A stretch of DNA of 5,700 nt from Candidatus Aquicultor primus (GCA_001767575.1 MELI01000053.1:15113-20812); one strand, 5' to 3'; positions 1 to 5,700 are shown, counted from the stretch's first letter. Made by a program: numbers and translations. Notes: generated by a model not told the origin, from the letters alone.

Positions 1-615
1 GTCAAAAGCGCACTCGAGTATGTAAGATTCTTCGAAGAGATGCGCTTCGACAACCTGGTTCTCGCGGTAAAATCGTCTTCGGTGCTCGACTCCATCAAGG
101 CATATCGGGCGCTGGCGGCCGAGACCGACTATCCGCTCCATCTGGGTATTACCGAATCGGGCAGTCTGCTGTCGGGCACGGTCAAGTCTTCGGTGGGGCT
201 GGGCGTCCTTCTCGCCGAGGGAATAGGCGATACGCTGCGAGTCTCACTCTCGGCTGACCCCATCCACGAGATAAAGGTCGGTTTCTTGATTTTACAGTCG
301 CTTGGGCTGCGCTCGTTCGGGCCGGAGATAATATCCTGCCCCACCTGCGGCCGGTGCGATATAGACGTTATACCGGTCGTCGAGGAGATAGAGAGGCGCT
401 TGATGAAAGTGCGCGCTCCGCTCAAGGTCGCGATTATGGGTTGCGCGGTCAACGGGCCCGGTGAGGCGCGGGAGGCCGACGTCGGGGTCGCGGGAGGCAA
501 GGGCGAGGGAGTTCTCTTCAAAGGCGGCAAAGCGATACGCAAGGTCGCCGCAGAGGATATGGTCGAAGAGCTGATGGCCGAGATAGCAGGGCTTATCGCG
601 CAAAACCATAACTAG
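1..615 (+). CDS. ispG: 4-hydroxy-3-methylbut-2-enyl diphosphate synthase (flavodoxin/ferredoxin), C-terminal part, 5' end outside window
   Basis: IspG (GcpE) reductively converts 2-C-methyl-D-erythritol 2,4-cyclodiphosphate to HMBPP, the penultimate step of the cytosolic MEP isoprenoid pathway, using a [4Fe-4S] cluster. The frame is open from base 1 to TAG at 613-615, giving 204 residues. The ATG at 40 is internal, because the homologous sequence continues upstream of it. The end of the TIM barrel is visible (LGITESG, about fragment residues 48-54). The cluster domain follows: SCPTCGR with Cys113 and Cys116, then GCAVNGPGEA with Cys148 and the ligand Glu155. The spacings (3, 32 and 7 residues) equal those of the E. 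coli ligands C270, C273, C305 and E312, so roughly the first 155 residues lie outside the window. The next gene is proS, a neighbour often found after dxr-rseP-ispG in Gram-positive bacteria; dxr and rseP cannot be seen here. The C-terminus looks complete. Confidence 0.96.
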   Translation, partial: VKSALEYVRFFEEMRFDNLVLAVKSSSVLDSIKAYRALAAETDYPLHLGITESGSLLSGTVKSSVGLGVLLAEGIGDTLRVSLSADPIHEIKVGFLILQSLGLRSFGPEIISCPTCGRCDIDVIPVVEEIERRLMKVRAPLKVAIMGCAVNGPGEAREADVGVAGGKGEGVLFKGGKAIRKVAAEDMVEELMAEIAGLIAQNHN

Positions 616-632
616 CGGTGGGTTTGAGCTAT

Positions 633-690
633 TTAACATAATTCTTGCGCTTGTATATCCATCGCCGCATATCGTGTAAAATATATATTT
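633..690 (+). promoter_or_regulatory. weak candidate promoter region for proS
   Basis: The 140-base gap between ispG and proS is clearly richer in A+T than the flanking genes. It contains TTAACA (633-638, five of six matches to a -35 box) followed after 15 bases by TATATC (654-659). It also contains TTGTAT (651-656) followed after 20 bases by TAAAAT (677-682). Neither pair has the ideal 17-base spacing, so this is only a suggestion that proS has its own start of transcription. No hairpin with a T-tract ending ispG and no T-box leader are visible, and the gap is too short for a typical T-box. Confidence 0.25.
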
Positions 691-743
691 GAAATTAACC
701 GCGCGGGCATTTGAGCATAGCATACAAAAATACCAGCCTGCGC

Positions 744-750
744 AGGAGGA
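744..750 (+). promoter_or_regulatory. Shine-Dalgarno site of proS (AGGAGGA)
   Basis: AGGAGG ends six bases before ATG 756 and only three bases before ATG 753. The spacing favours 756. The SD also forms the right arm of the short palindrome CCTGCGCAGG (737-746). Confidence 0.8.
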
Positions 751-755
751 ATATG

Positions 756-2081
756 ATGAGATTTTCGAGACTGTTCGCGCCGACACTCAAAGAGAGCCCG
801 GCCGAGGCCGAGGTAATAAGCCACAAGCTGCTGCTGCGTGCCGCTATGATACGCAAGGTAGCGGCGGGCATATATACTTTTCTACCGCTCGGCAACAGGA
901 CGCTGAAGAAGATAGAGAAGATAGTCCGCGAGGAGATGGACGGGGTGGGTGCCCAGGAGATATTGATGTCGGCGCTGCAGCCTTCCGACCTCTGGATGAA
1001 GAGCGGGCGGTGGGACCAGTATGGGCCGGAGATGATGCGTCTGAAAGACAGGCATAACCGCGATTTCGCGCTTGGGCCGACCCATGAAGAGCTCGTAACG
1101 GACCTGGCTATGAAAGAGGCGCGGTCGTACCGGCAGCTGCCGTTGACCTTATACCAGATTCAGGTCAAGTTCAGGGATGAGATTAGGCCGAGATTCGGCC
1201 TGCTGCGCGGACGCGAGTTCATCATGAAAGACGCATACAGTTTCAACCTGGACCAGGACGATCTTGAGAAATCGTACGAAACCATGTACCACGCGTATAA
1301 TCGCATCTTTTCGCGTTGCGGTCTGGAATTTCGGGCGGTCGATGCAGACACCGGGCTCATAGGCGGCAGTGTATCAAAGGAGTTCATGGTGCTGGCCGAC
1401 GCCGGTGAGGATACGGTCATCTATTGCGATACCTGCGAGTACGCCGCCAACCTGGAGGTGGCGAAGACGAGGACGACCGACACCCCGGCTACCGAAACCG
1501 ACAATGAAGGCGAGCATGCGGTCGGCGAAGGAGACCTCTGTCCGGAGTGCGACGGGCTGCTCAAGTCCGCAAAAGGCATCGAGGTAGGCCAAATCTTTCA
1601 GCTCGGGGTCAAGTACAGCGAGGCCATGGGCGCGACCTACATAGATGAAAACGGCGACCTTAAACCATATGTGATGGGATGCTACGGCATAGGCGTGAGC
1701 CGTTTGATGGCGGCGGCGATAGAGCAGCACAACGATGAGGGCGGGATTATCTGGCCGATGGCGATAGCCCCGTATCATGTGGAGATAGTCGTCCTCAATT
1801 ACGACCGGGACGAGCAGCAAGAGCTTGCCGATGACCTGTATAACGGTCTCACCGGGCGCAACATCGAGGTTCTTCTCGATGACAGGATGGAGTCGGCCGG
1901 TAAGAAGTTTGCCGATGCGGACCTTATCGGGATACCGGTGCAGGTGGTCATCGGCGCGCGAACCCTAAAGAGTGGAAATATCGAAGTAAAGGTCAGGGCG
2001 ACCGGAGAGCGGCGCGATGTGCCGCTCGAAAAAGCGGTTGAATTGATTGCTGATGTGGTAAGAGAATTAACAGCGGGTTAG
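756..2081 (+). CDS. proS: prolyl-tRNA synthetase, bacterial class II type, lacking the INS editing insertion
   Basis: ProRS charges tRNA-Pro with proline in the cytosol. The start is taken at ATG 756 because AGGAGG lies six bases upstream; ATG 753 is the alternative. This gives 441 residues starting MRFSRLFAPTLKE, the usual N-terminus of bacterial ProRS. Class II elements are present: GPTHEEL (107-113), motif 2 FRDEIRPRFGLLRGREF (139-155), and motif 3 GCYGIGVSR (308-316), followed by the anticodon-binding domain (WPMAIAPYHVEIV, LLDDR, FADADLIGIP). E. coli-type enzymes have about 570 residues because a YbaK-like INS domain of roughly 180 residues, which deacylates Ala-tRNA-Pro, sits between motifs 2 and 3. 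Here only about 40 residues join YAANLE to GIEVGQIF. They are bracketed by CDTC (Cys224, Cys227) and CPEC (Cys262, Cys265), a possible zinc-binding knuckle pair. The frame is uninterrupted across the join. A glycosyltransferase gene follows after 16 bases. Confidence 0.97.
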   Translation: MRFSRLFAPTLKESPAEAEVISHKLLLRAAMIRKVAAGIYTFLPLGNRTLKKIEKIVREEMDGVGAQEILMSALQPSDLWMKSGRWDQYGPEMMRLKDRHNRDFALGPTHEELVTDLAMKEARSYRQLPLTLYQIQVKFRDEIRPRFGLLRGREFIMKDAYSFNLDQDDLEKSYETMYHAYNRIFSRCGLEFRAVDADTGLIGGSVSKEFMVLADAGEDTVIYCDTCEYAANLEVAKTRTTDTPATETDNEGEHAVGEGDLCPECDGLLKSAKGIEVGQIFQLGVKYSEAMGATYIDENGDLKPYVMGCYGIGVSRLMAAAIEQHNDEGGIIWPMAIAPYHVEIVVLNYDRDEQQELADDLYNGLTGRNIEVLLDDRMESAGKKFADADLIGIPVQVVIGARTLKSGNIEVKVRATGERRDVPLEKAVELIADVVRELTAG

Positions 2082-2097
2082 CACCGCGGAGGAACTG

Positions 2098-2757
2098 ATG
2101 CCGACAAATAGGAAATCGGTTGCCGTAATAGTGCCTGCGTTCAACGAGGAACGCCACATAGGCAATGTGCTCAATATTTTAAAGAATGTCGATGTCGTCG
2201 ACGAGATAATAGTCGTCAGCGACGGTTCTAAAGACCGAACGGCGGATGTCGCGCGAGGCTTTGGCGTCCAGGTAATAGAAAGAACCGTCAACGGCGGCAA
2301 GGGCGCGGCGATGCAGGCGGGTATCGAGACTACCGATGCGGACATCGTAGCCTTCATAGACGCCGACCTCATCGGCATCACGCGCGAGCACATCGAAAAT
2401 ATGATAATACCGCTCATTCAGGACGACGAGCTATATATGACAGTTGGAAGGTTTACGAGCGGTCGCATAAGTACCGATCTCGCACAGGCTATGGTGCCGT
2501 TTATCTCGGGACAGCGAGCCGTTAAACGCGAGTTTTTGAAGGGTTTGCCCGATTTGAAAGCGACCGGCTTCGGCGTTGAAATCGTCATCACGCAGCACGC
2601 CAAGCAGAACAAGTTCAAGGTGCGGGAGGTTCTCATACCGGAGGCGACCCAAGTGACGAAAGAGGAGAAGCTCGGCATGCGCCGGGGATTGAAAGCACGC
2701 ATGAAGATGTACGGCGATATCGCCAAGCACATCGTGACTAAGAGCAAGTCGGGCTAG
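2098..2757 (+). CDS. family 2 glycosyltransferase, soluble GT-A fold, acceptor unknown
   Basis: This is a 219-residue GT2-type enzyme that probably transfers a sugar from a nucleotide-activated donor. GT-A landmarks are in order: VPAFNEE (12-18) at the nucleotide-binding strand, SDGSKDRT (41-48), NGGKGAAMQAGI (65-76) and FIDADL (86-91), whose Asp88-x-Asp90 is the expected metal and UDP-sugar ligand. SGQRAVKRE (137-145) and GFGVEI (157-162) lie in the acceptor half. No signal peptide or membrane helix is evident, so it should act at the cytosolic side. The basic C-terminus (about 189-217) could touch the membrane or a lipid acceptor, which is inference. The start is ATG 2098 with GGAGGA at 2088-2093, four bases upstream. 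The proS stop is 16 bases away, so the two are probably co-transcribed. Its stop shares a CTAG with the convergent ferredoxin gene. It resembles dolichyl-phosphate-sugar and glucosyl-3-phosphoglycerate synthase relatives at motif level, but the sequence does not settle the substrate. Confidence 0.88.
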   Translation: MPTNRKSVAVIVPAFNEERHIGNVLNILKNVDVVDEIIVVSDGSKDRTADVARGFGVQVIERTVNGGKGAAMQAGIETTDADIVAFIDADLIGITREHIENMIIPLIQDDELYMTVGRFTSGRISTDLAQAMVPFISGQRAVKREFLKGLPDLKATGFGVEIVITQHAKQNKFKVREVLIPEATQVTKEEKLGMRRGLKARMKMYGDIAKHIVTKSKSG

Positions 2758-2948
2758 AGGTCTTTGACGGTCAGCGCATCGCTCGGGCATTCGAGGACGC
2801 ATTTGCCGCAACCGTAGCAGAGCTTAGTGTCGACCGCCGGGGCCTCTTCGGGGTCGATTTGGAATAAGGCTTTGGTCTTGCACGCCTTCCTGGCGATGCA
2901 TTTGGTGCAATGTTTGCATCTGTTGTAATCGACAATCGTCTGCTTCAT
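2754..2948 (-). CDS. small ferredoxin-like 2[4Fe-4S] protein
   Basis: This is a 64-residue protein with eight cysteines in two cluster motifs. The first is Cys11-x2-Cys14-x2-Cys17-x5-Cys23, followed by Lys. The second is the standard Cys44-x2-Cys47-x2-Cys50-x3-Cys54-Pro. The layout is that of bacterial two-cluster ferredoxins, which carry electrons at low potential in the cytosol, but the first motif has five residues before its last cysteine and lacks the following proline. The ATG at 2948 lies nine bases after the stop of the upstream ATPase gene and in the same frame as it. The nearest Shine-Dalgarno, GGAGG inside the last ATPase codons, is 14 bases away, which is long and suggests translational coupling. 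Being last in a metal-efflux operon is unusual. A redox role, or a metal- or cluster-buffering role under metal stress, is possible but not shown. The TAG stop overlaps the convergent glycosyltransferase stop. Confidence 0.88.
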   Translation of the reverse strand: MKQTIVDYNRCKHCTKCIARKACKTKALFQIDPEEAPAVDTKLCYGCGKCVLECPSDALTVKDL

Positions 2949-2957
2949 AAGTCTAAG

Positions 2958-5138
2958 TTAAGCCTCCACATTTCTTGAAAAAAGCCGCATCCCGTTGAGG
3001 ATGACTAAAATCGATATTCCCGTGTCGGCGAAGACCGCCATCCACAGGGTAGCCATCCCGCCGACCGCCAGCGCGATAAAAGCGATTTTTGTGACAATCG
3101 AGACCGCCACATTCTGCTTGATTATCTTGAGCGCACGACGGCTCAAGTCCACCGTATACGGTATGCTCTTTAAGTCGTCCCCCATCAGTGCGATGTCGGA
3201 GGTCTCGAGCGCAATATCGGAGCCCACGGCGCCCATCGCAATCCCGACGTCGGCCCGGGATATCGCGGGAGCGTCGTTAACCCCATCACCAATCATAGCA
3301 ACTCTTCCATATTTCCGCGAAAGCTTCTCTATTTCGGTGACCTTGTCTTCGGGGAGTAGGTCGGCGCGGTATTCGTCGATACCGATGTTTAGCGATATCT
3401 CCTCCGCGGTCTCTTTGTTATCGCCGGTGAGCATGATGATATTTGCAATACCGAGTGCTCGTAGGCGCGCGACCGTTTCTTTCGCGCCCTTTCGCACACT
3501 ATCGGCGACCGCGACAAGCCCTAGCAGTTTCTCATCGGTCCCGAGGATGAAGACGGTCTTGCCCTCGCGCTGCATAGCGAAGGTAAGCGGTTCGACCTCC
3601 GCATCGAGGAGTTTCATCTCCGCGAAGAGGCGGGGGTTGCCGACATAGTAGGTCGTGCCGTCGATGTCGGCCTGGAGCCCGCGCCCCGGAAGCGAGACGA
3701 ATCCGTCGGTCTTGGGCACTTCCACATCGAGTGTTTTGACGTAATCGACCACGGCGTTTGCCAGCGGGTGCGAAGATTTCGACTCGAGCGCCGCCGTGAC
3801 GCGTACGATGTCGGCCTCGCTAAAACCGTTCAGGGGGACGATGTCGGTGACCGAGAGCCGGCCCGATGTAAGGGTTCCGGTCTTATCGAATACGACCGAC
3901 TTTATTTGACCGATGCTCTCCAGATGTGAGCCGCCTTTTATCAGGACGCCGTTTCTGGTCGCCGCGCCTATAGCCGCCGCAATCGACACCGGCGTCGATA
4001 TTACCAGCGCGCAAGGGCACGAGATAACGAGAAGGACGAGTGCCCGGTAGAACCACTCGACGAACGAGCCGCCGAATAGTGGGGGGATAATGGCCACGCC
4101 GAAAGCTGTTGCTATTACAATCGGCGTGTAATATGCCGAAAATTTGGCGATAAACTGCTGTGACGGGGCCTTTTTCGCCTGCGCCTCCTCCACGAGGTGT
4201 ATTATGCGGGCGATGGTGCTGTCCGCCGCGAGCCTGGTTGTCTCGATCTCGATATAGCCTTCATGGTTGAGTGTGCCTGCGTAGACATCGTTTCCGGGGT
4301 CTTTGGTGACCGGCGCCGATTCACCCGTGATAGTCGATTGGTTGACGGAGGAGCGACCATAGACGACGCGCCCATCCACAGGGATACGCTCGCCGGGCTT
4401 GGTTATTATGATGTCGCCGACGCTTAGGTCCTCGACCGGAATTAGCTTGGTCTCGGTTCCGGTCTTTACGAGGGCATGGTTTGGTGCGAACTCTAAAAGC
4501 CCGTGTATGGCGTGGCGTGTCTTGTCCATCGTGTAGGCTTCGAGAAGGGTGCCGATCGCGTAGAGGAACATCACGGCGGCGCCTTCGACCCATTCGCCAA
4601 GAATAATAGCCCCAACCACCGCAAAAGTCATCAGTACGTTCATATCGAAGACGAGCGAGCGAAGCGACGCGAGCGAGCTTCGGGCCGGACGGTATCCGGC
4701 GATGAGAATAGTCACGGCATAAAGCGCGATGGCAATGGGGGAAAGTCCCGAAATTAGCTGAACCACGCCACCCATAGCAAATGCAAATCCCGATACGAGC
4801 ACCGCCTGAGCTCTCTTATCCGTCGTCCAGAAATGGCCGCGTGCTTTGGCAGGCGCTTTGGCGCCCTCGATAGTCGCCTCATACCCGGCCGCTTTGACGG
4901 CCTTGATGATAGTAGACGAGGATACGAGGTTCTCGTCATGCTCGACTATTAGCTTAGCCGTCTCGAAGACGAGGCTCGCTGACCTGACGCCTTTAAGCGC
5001 CGCAATATTGCGCTCGAGCTTTATCGCGCAGTCGGGGCAGTCCAAGCCCTGAATCCTAAAAGCCGATGTCCTGAGGGTCTCTTTTGACCGGGGATACGAT
5101 TTCTCGACGTGCGCCCGCACGTCTCTATTTATGGCCAT
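2958..5138 (-). CDS. cadA: heavy-metal P1B-type ATPase (Zn2+/Cd2+/Pb2+ exporter, CadA/ZntA type)
   Basis: This is an inner-membrane pump that exports divalent metal using ATP. From ATG 5138 it has 726 residues, typical for CadA/ZntA. An N-terminal HMA metal-binding domain (about 25-92) carries GLDCPDC with Cys34 and Cys37. Eight hydrophobic helices can be placed: four at about 111-202, two at about 336-386, and two at about 674-720. Catalytic motifs are intact: TGES (271-274) in the actuator domain, CPC (374-376) in helix 6, the phosphorylated Asp418 of DKTGTLT, SHP (456-458), TGDN (571-574) and GDGVND (617-622). Lys684 in helix 7 and Asp705 in ADTG of helix 8 match the P1B-2 signature, which favours Zn/Cd/Pb over Cu. 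The start was chosen because AAGGTG lies five to eight bases upstream; ATG 5144 and TTG 5168 are alternatives. It overlaps the end of the regulator gene by 14 bases, implying translational coupling and metal-inducible co-expression. Confidence 0.96.
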   Translation of the reverse strand: MAINRDVRAHVEKSYPRSKETLRTSAFRIQGLDCPDCAIKLERNIAALKGVRSASLVFETAKLIVEHDENLVSSSTIIKAVKAAGYEATIEGAKAPAKARGHFWTTDKRAQAVLVSGFAFAMGGVVQLISGLSPIAIALYAVTILIAGYRPARSSLASLRSLVFDMNVLMTFAVVGAIILGEWVEGAAVMFLYAIGTLLEAYTMDKTRHAIHGLLEFAPNHALVKTGTETKLIPVEDLSVGDIIITKPGERIPVDGRVVYGRSSVNQSTITGESAPVTKDPGNDVYAGTLNHEGYIEIETTRLAADSTIARIIHLVEEAQAKKAPSQQFIAKFSAYYTPIVIATAFGVAIIPPLFGGSFVEWFYRALVLLVISCPCALVISTPVSIAAAIGAATRNGVLIKGGSHLESIGQIKSVVFDKTGTLTSGRLSVTDIVPLNGFSEADIVRVTAALESKSSHPLANAVVDYVKTLDVEVPKTDGFVSLPGRGLQADIDGTTYYVGNPRLFAEMKLLDAEVEPLTFAMQREGKTVFILGTDEKLLGLVAVADSVRKGAKETVARLRALGIANIIMLTGDNKETAEEISLNIGIDEYRADLLPEDKVTEIEKLSRKYGRVAMIGDGVNDAPAISRADVGIAMGAVGSDIALETSDIALMGDDLKSIPYTVDLSRRALKIIKQNVAVSIVTKIAFIALAVGGMATLWMAVFADTGISILVILNGMRLFSRNVEA
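2963..2967 (-). promoter_or_regulatory. distant Shine-Dalgarno-like GGAGG for the ferredoxin gene
   Basis: GGAGG is formed by the Val-Glu-Ala end codons of the ATPase gene and lies 14 bases before the ferredoxin ATG, longer than the usual 5-9. No better site exists in between. Initiation probably depends on ribosomes finishing the ATPase gene. Confidence 0.4.
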
Positions 5139-5556
5139 CGACATCACCTTCGAGCCCGCGCATGGCAAAAGCGCCGTAGGCAGCGGGAAATTCTTCTTTC
5201 ACGTGGTCGACACCTTGGGTTATCAGTCCTAAAATATGGTCATCGTCGAGAGAATAGTAGACCATCTTAGAGTGTTTACGGCGTTTGACCAATCGGAGGT
5301 CTTTCAATTTTCGCAGCTGGTGAGAGACGGCGGACTGGCTCATGCCGACAACCTCGGATATCTCGCAGACGCACAGCTCTCCCTGAAGCAGCGCCGCGAC
5401 TACCTTTACGCGGGTCGGGTCGCTTAAGACCTTGAAGGTCTCGGCGAGCCGCTCGGCCATCTCATCCGAGACAAGCTGCTCGCGAACGAGCGCGATCTTC
5501 TCATCGTCGACTCGGCTGACGCCGCAAATGTCTTGTCCTAACCCATCGACCGCCAA
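5125..5556 (-). CDS. ArsR/SmtB-family metalloregulator, CadC-like, dual metal-site type
   Basis: This is a dimeric winged-helix repressor expected to leave DNA when metal binds. It has 143 residues. The core runs from about 33 to 121: LSDPTRVKVV (44-53), the helix-turn-helix GMSQSAVSHQLRKL (71-84) and a wing ending MVYYSL. The alpha-3 motif ELCVCE contributes Cys62 and Cys64. With Cys11 in the N-terminal arm (DIC...DDEK, like DTC...DEEK of S. aureus CadC) it matches the CadC cysteines C7, C58 and C60; CadC C11 is Arg15 here. The alpha-5 zinc ligands of SmtB are also conserved: Asp105, His107, His118 and Glu121. Both the soft-metal and the zinc site therefore appear present. The start is TTG 5556, eight bases after GGAGGAG; it keeps Cys11, whereas the first in-frame ATG (Met33) would remove it. 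The gene leads the operon and overlaps the ATPase gene. Confidence 0.94.
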   Translation of the reverse strand: MAVDGLGQDICGVSRVDDEKIALVREQLVSDEMAERLAETFKVLSDPTRVKVVAALLQGELCVCEISEVVGMSQSAVSHQLRKLKDLRLVKRRKHSKMVYYSLDDDHILGLITQGVDHVKEEFPAAYGAFAMRGLEGDVDGHK

Positions 5557-5564
5557 AACGCACG

Positions 5565-5571
5565 CTCCTCC
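5565..5571 (-). promoter_or_regulatory. Shine-Dalgarno site (GGAGGAG) of the metalloregulator gene
   Basis: This strong purine-rich site lies eight bases before TTG 5556 and is the main support for a TTG start. No ATG or GTG in the regulator's frame lies near it. Confidence 0.75.
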
Positions 5572-5599
5572 GATCCCGGGCTCGCTGGTCTAACTATCA

Positions 5600-5617
5600 T
5601 ATGAACGAGTGTTCATA
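5600..5617 (-). promoter_or_regulatory. probable ArsR/SmtB-type operator (inverted repeat)
   Basis: TATGAAC and GTTCATA are perfect 7-base inverted repeats separated by four bases. The core TGAA-N6-TTCA matches the operator form known for SmtB, CzrA and CadC family repressors. It starts just after the -10 box and covers the predicted transcription start, so a bound repressor would block initiation. The position between promoter and regulator gene supports autorepression of the whole operon. Confidence 0.82.
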
Positions 5618-5622
5618 CATGC

Positions 5623-5652
5623 ATATTACAACACCGAGGGCGCACAAGTCAA
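5623..5652 (-). promoter_or_regulatory. sigma-70-type promoter of the metalloregulator-ATPase-ferredoxin operon
   Basis: Read on the minus strand, the -35 box TTGACT (5652-5647, five of six matches) is followed after 18 bases by the -10 box TAATAT (5628-5623). The start of transcription should fall near 5616, inside the inverted repeat and about 60 bases before the TTG start codon. Confidence 0.75.
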
Positions 5653-5688
5653 GACGCGTCGTGGGGTACGTGCGTTAAAGGGAGCTAG

Positions 5689-5700
5689 ATGGGGGGCTTG
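5689..5700 (+). CDS. possible first codons of a divergent gene running off the right edge
   Basis: ATG at 5689 follows AAGGGAG (5678-5684) at four bases and gives only four codons (MGGL) before the window ends. The spacing is plausible, and a gene divergent from the metal operon would not be surprising, but four codons cannot show that it is real. Nothing else is seen in 5653-5688. Confidence 0.15.

Noticed and set aside
711..755. TTG at 711 as an upstream start of proS (456-residue form)
   Set aside because: No SD precedes it, the extra residues do not look like ProRS, and AGGAGG lies just before ATG 756.
616..755. T-box or other riboswitch leader upstream of proS
   Set aside because: The gap is only 140 bases, with no recognisable T-box sequence or terminator hairpin.
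129..824. Several minus-strand open frames opposite ispG and the proS leader
   Set aside because: They mirror well-supported plus-strand coding sequence, have no clear SD and no domain signal.
2700..2990. Search for a bidirectional rho-independent terminator at the convergent junction
   Set aside because: No GC-rich hairpin with a T-tract was found; the two genes overlap and leave no intergenic space.
2995..3648. 217-residue open frame on the plus strand opposite the ATPase gene
   Set aside because: Its sequence is a low-complexity Ser/Ala/Ile-rich mirror of the ATPase codons, with no recognisable domain; it is an antisense shadow.
5139..5168. TTG at 5168 as the start of the ATPase gene
   Set aside because: It lies deep inside the regulator gene without a good SD, and ATG 5138 has a suitably placed AAGGTG.
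5596..5601. TATGAT on the minus strand as an alternative -10 box of the metal operon
   Set aside because: No acceptable -35 box lies 16-18 bases upstream, whereas TTGACT-N18-TAATAT nearby is far better.

Overview
The window comes from a bacterium. It carries the 3' end of a MEP-pathway isoprenoid gene (ispG), a bacterial-type prolyl-tRNA synthetase gene, a small glycosyltransferase gene and a heavy-metal efflux operon. GC content is moderately high, ATA is used often for isoleucine alongside ATC, there is a [4Fe-4S] ferredoxin, and the order ispG-proS is one seen in Gram-positive lineages. These points suggest an anaerobic actinobacterial or clostridial-type organism. This placement is an inference and is not firm.

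Layout. Bases 1-615 (+) are the C-terminal part of ispG, open at the left edge. A 140-base AT-rich gap (616-755) holds weak promoter-like elements and the proS ribosome binding site. Bases 756-2081 (+) are proS, and 2098-2757 (+) a family 2 glycosyltransferase 16 bases behind it, probably co-transcribed. On the minus strand, reading leftward from about 5650, there is a promoter/operator, an ArsR/SmtB (CadC-like) metalloregulator (5556-5125), a P1B-type Zn/Cd/Pb ATPase (5138-2958) and a small 2[4Fe-4S] ferredoxin-like protein (2948-2754). The two gene blocks converge and overlap by four bases; a single palindromic CTAG supplies both stop codons. Bases 5557-5700 hold the operon control region and at most the first codons of a possible divergent gene.

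How it works together. The metal operon looks complete. A TTGACT-N18-TAATAT promoter is followed directly by a perfect TATGAAC/GTTCATA inverted repeat covering the predicted transcription start, so the regulator should repress its own operon until Zn, Cd or Pb binds. The ATPase would then export the metal. The ferredoxin is the unusual passenger. Its gene starts 9 bases after the ATPase stop and in the same reading frame.

The main points of interest are the compact prolyl-tRNA synthetase, which lacks the usual INS editing domain and keeps two cysteine pairs in the shortened segment, the ATPase-ferredoxin arrangement, and the well-defined metal-responsive control region. No mobile element, CRISPR array, rRNA, tRNA or convincing rho-independent terminator was seen.
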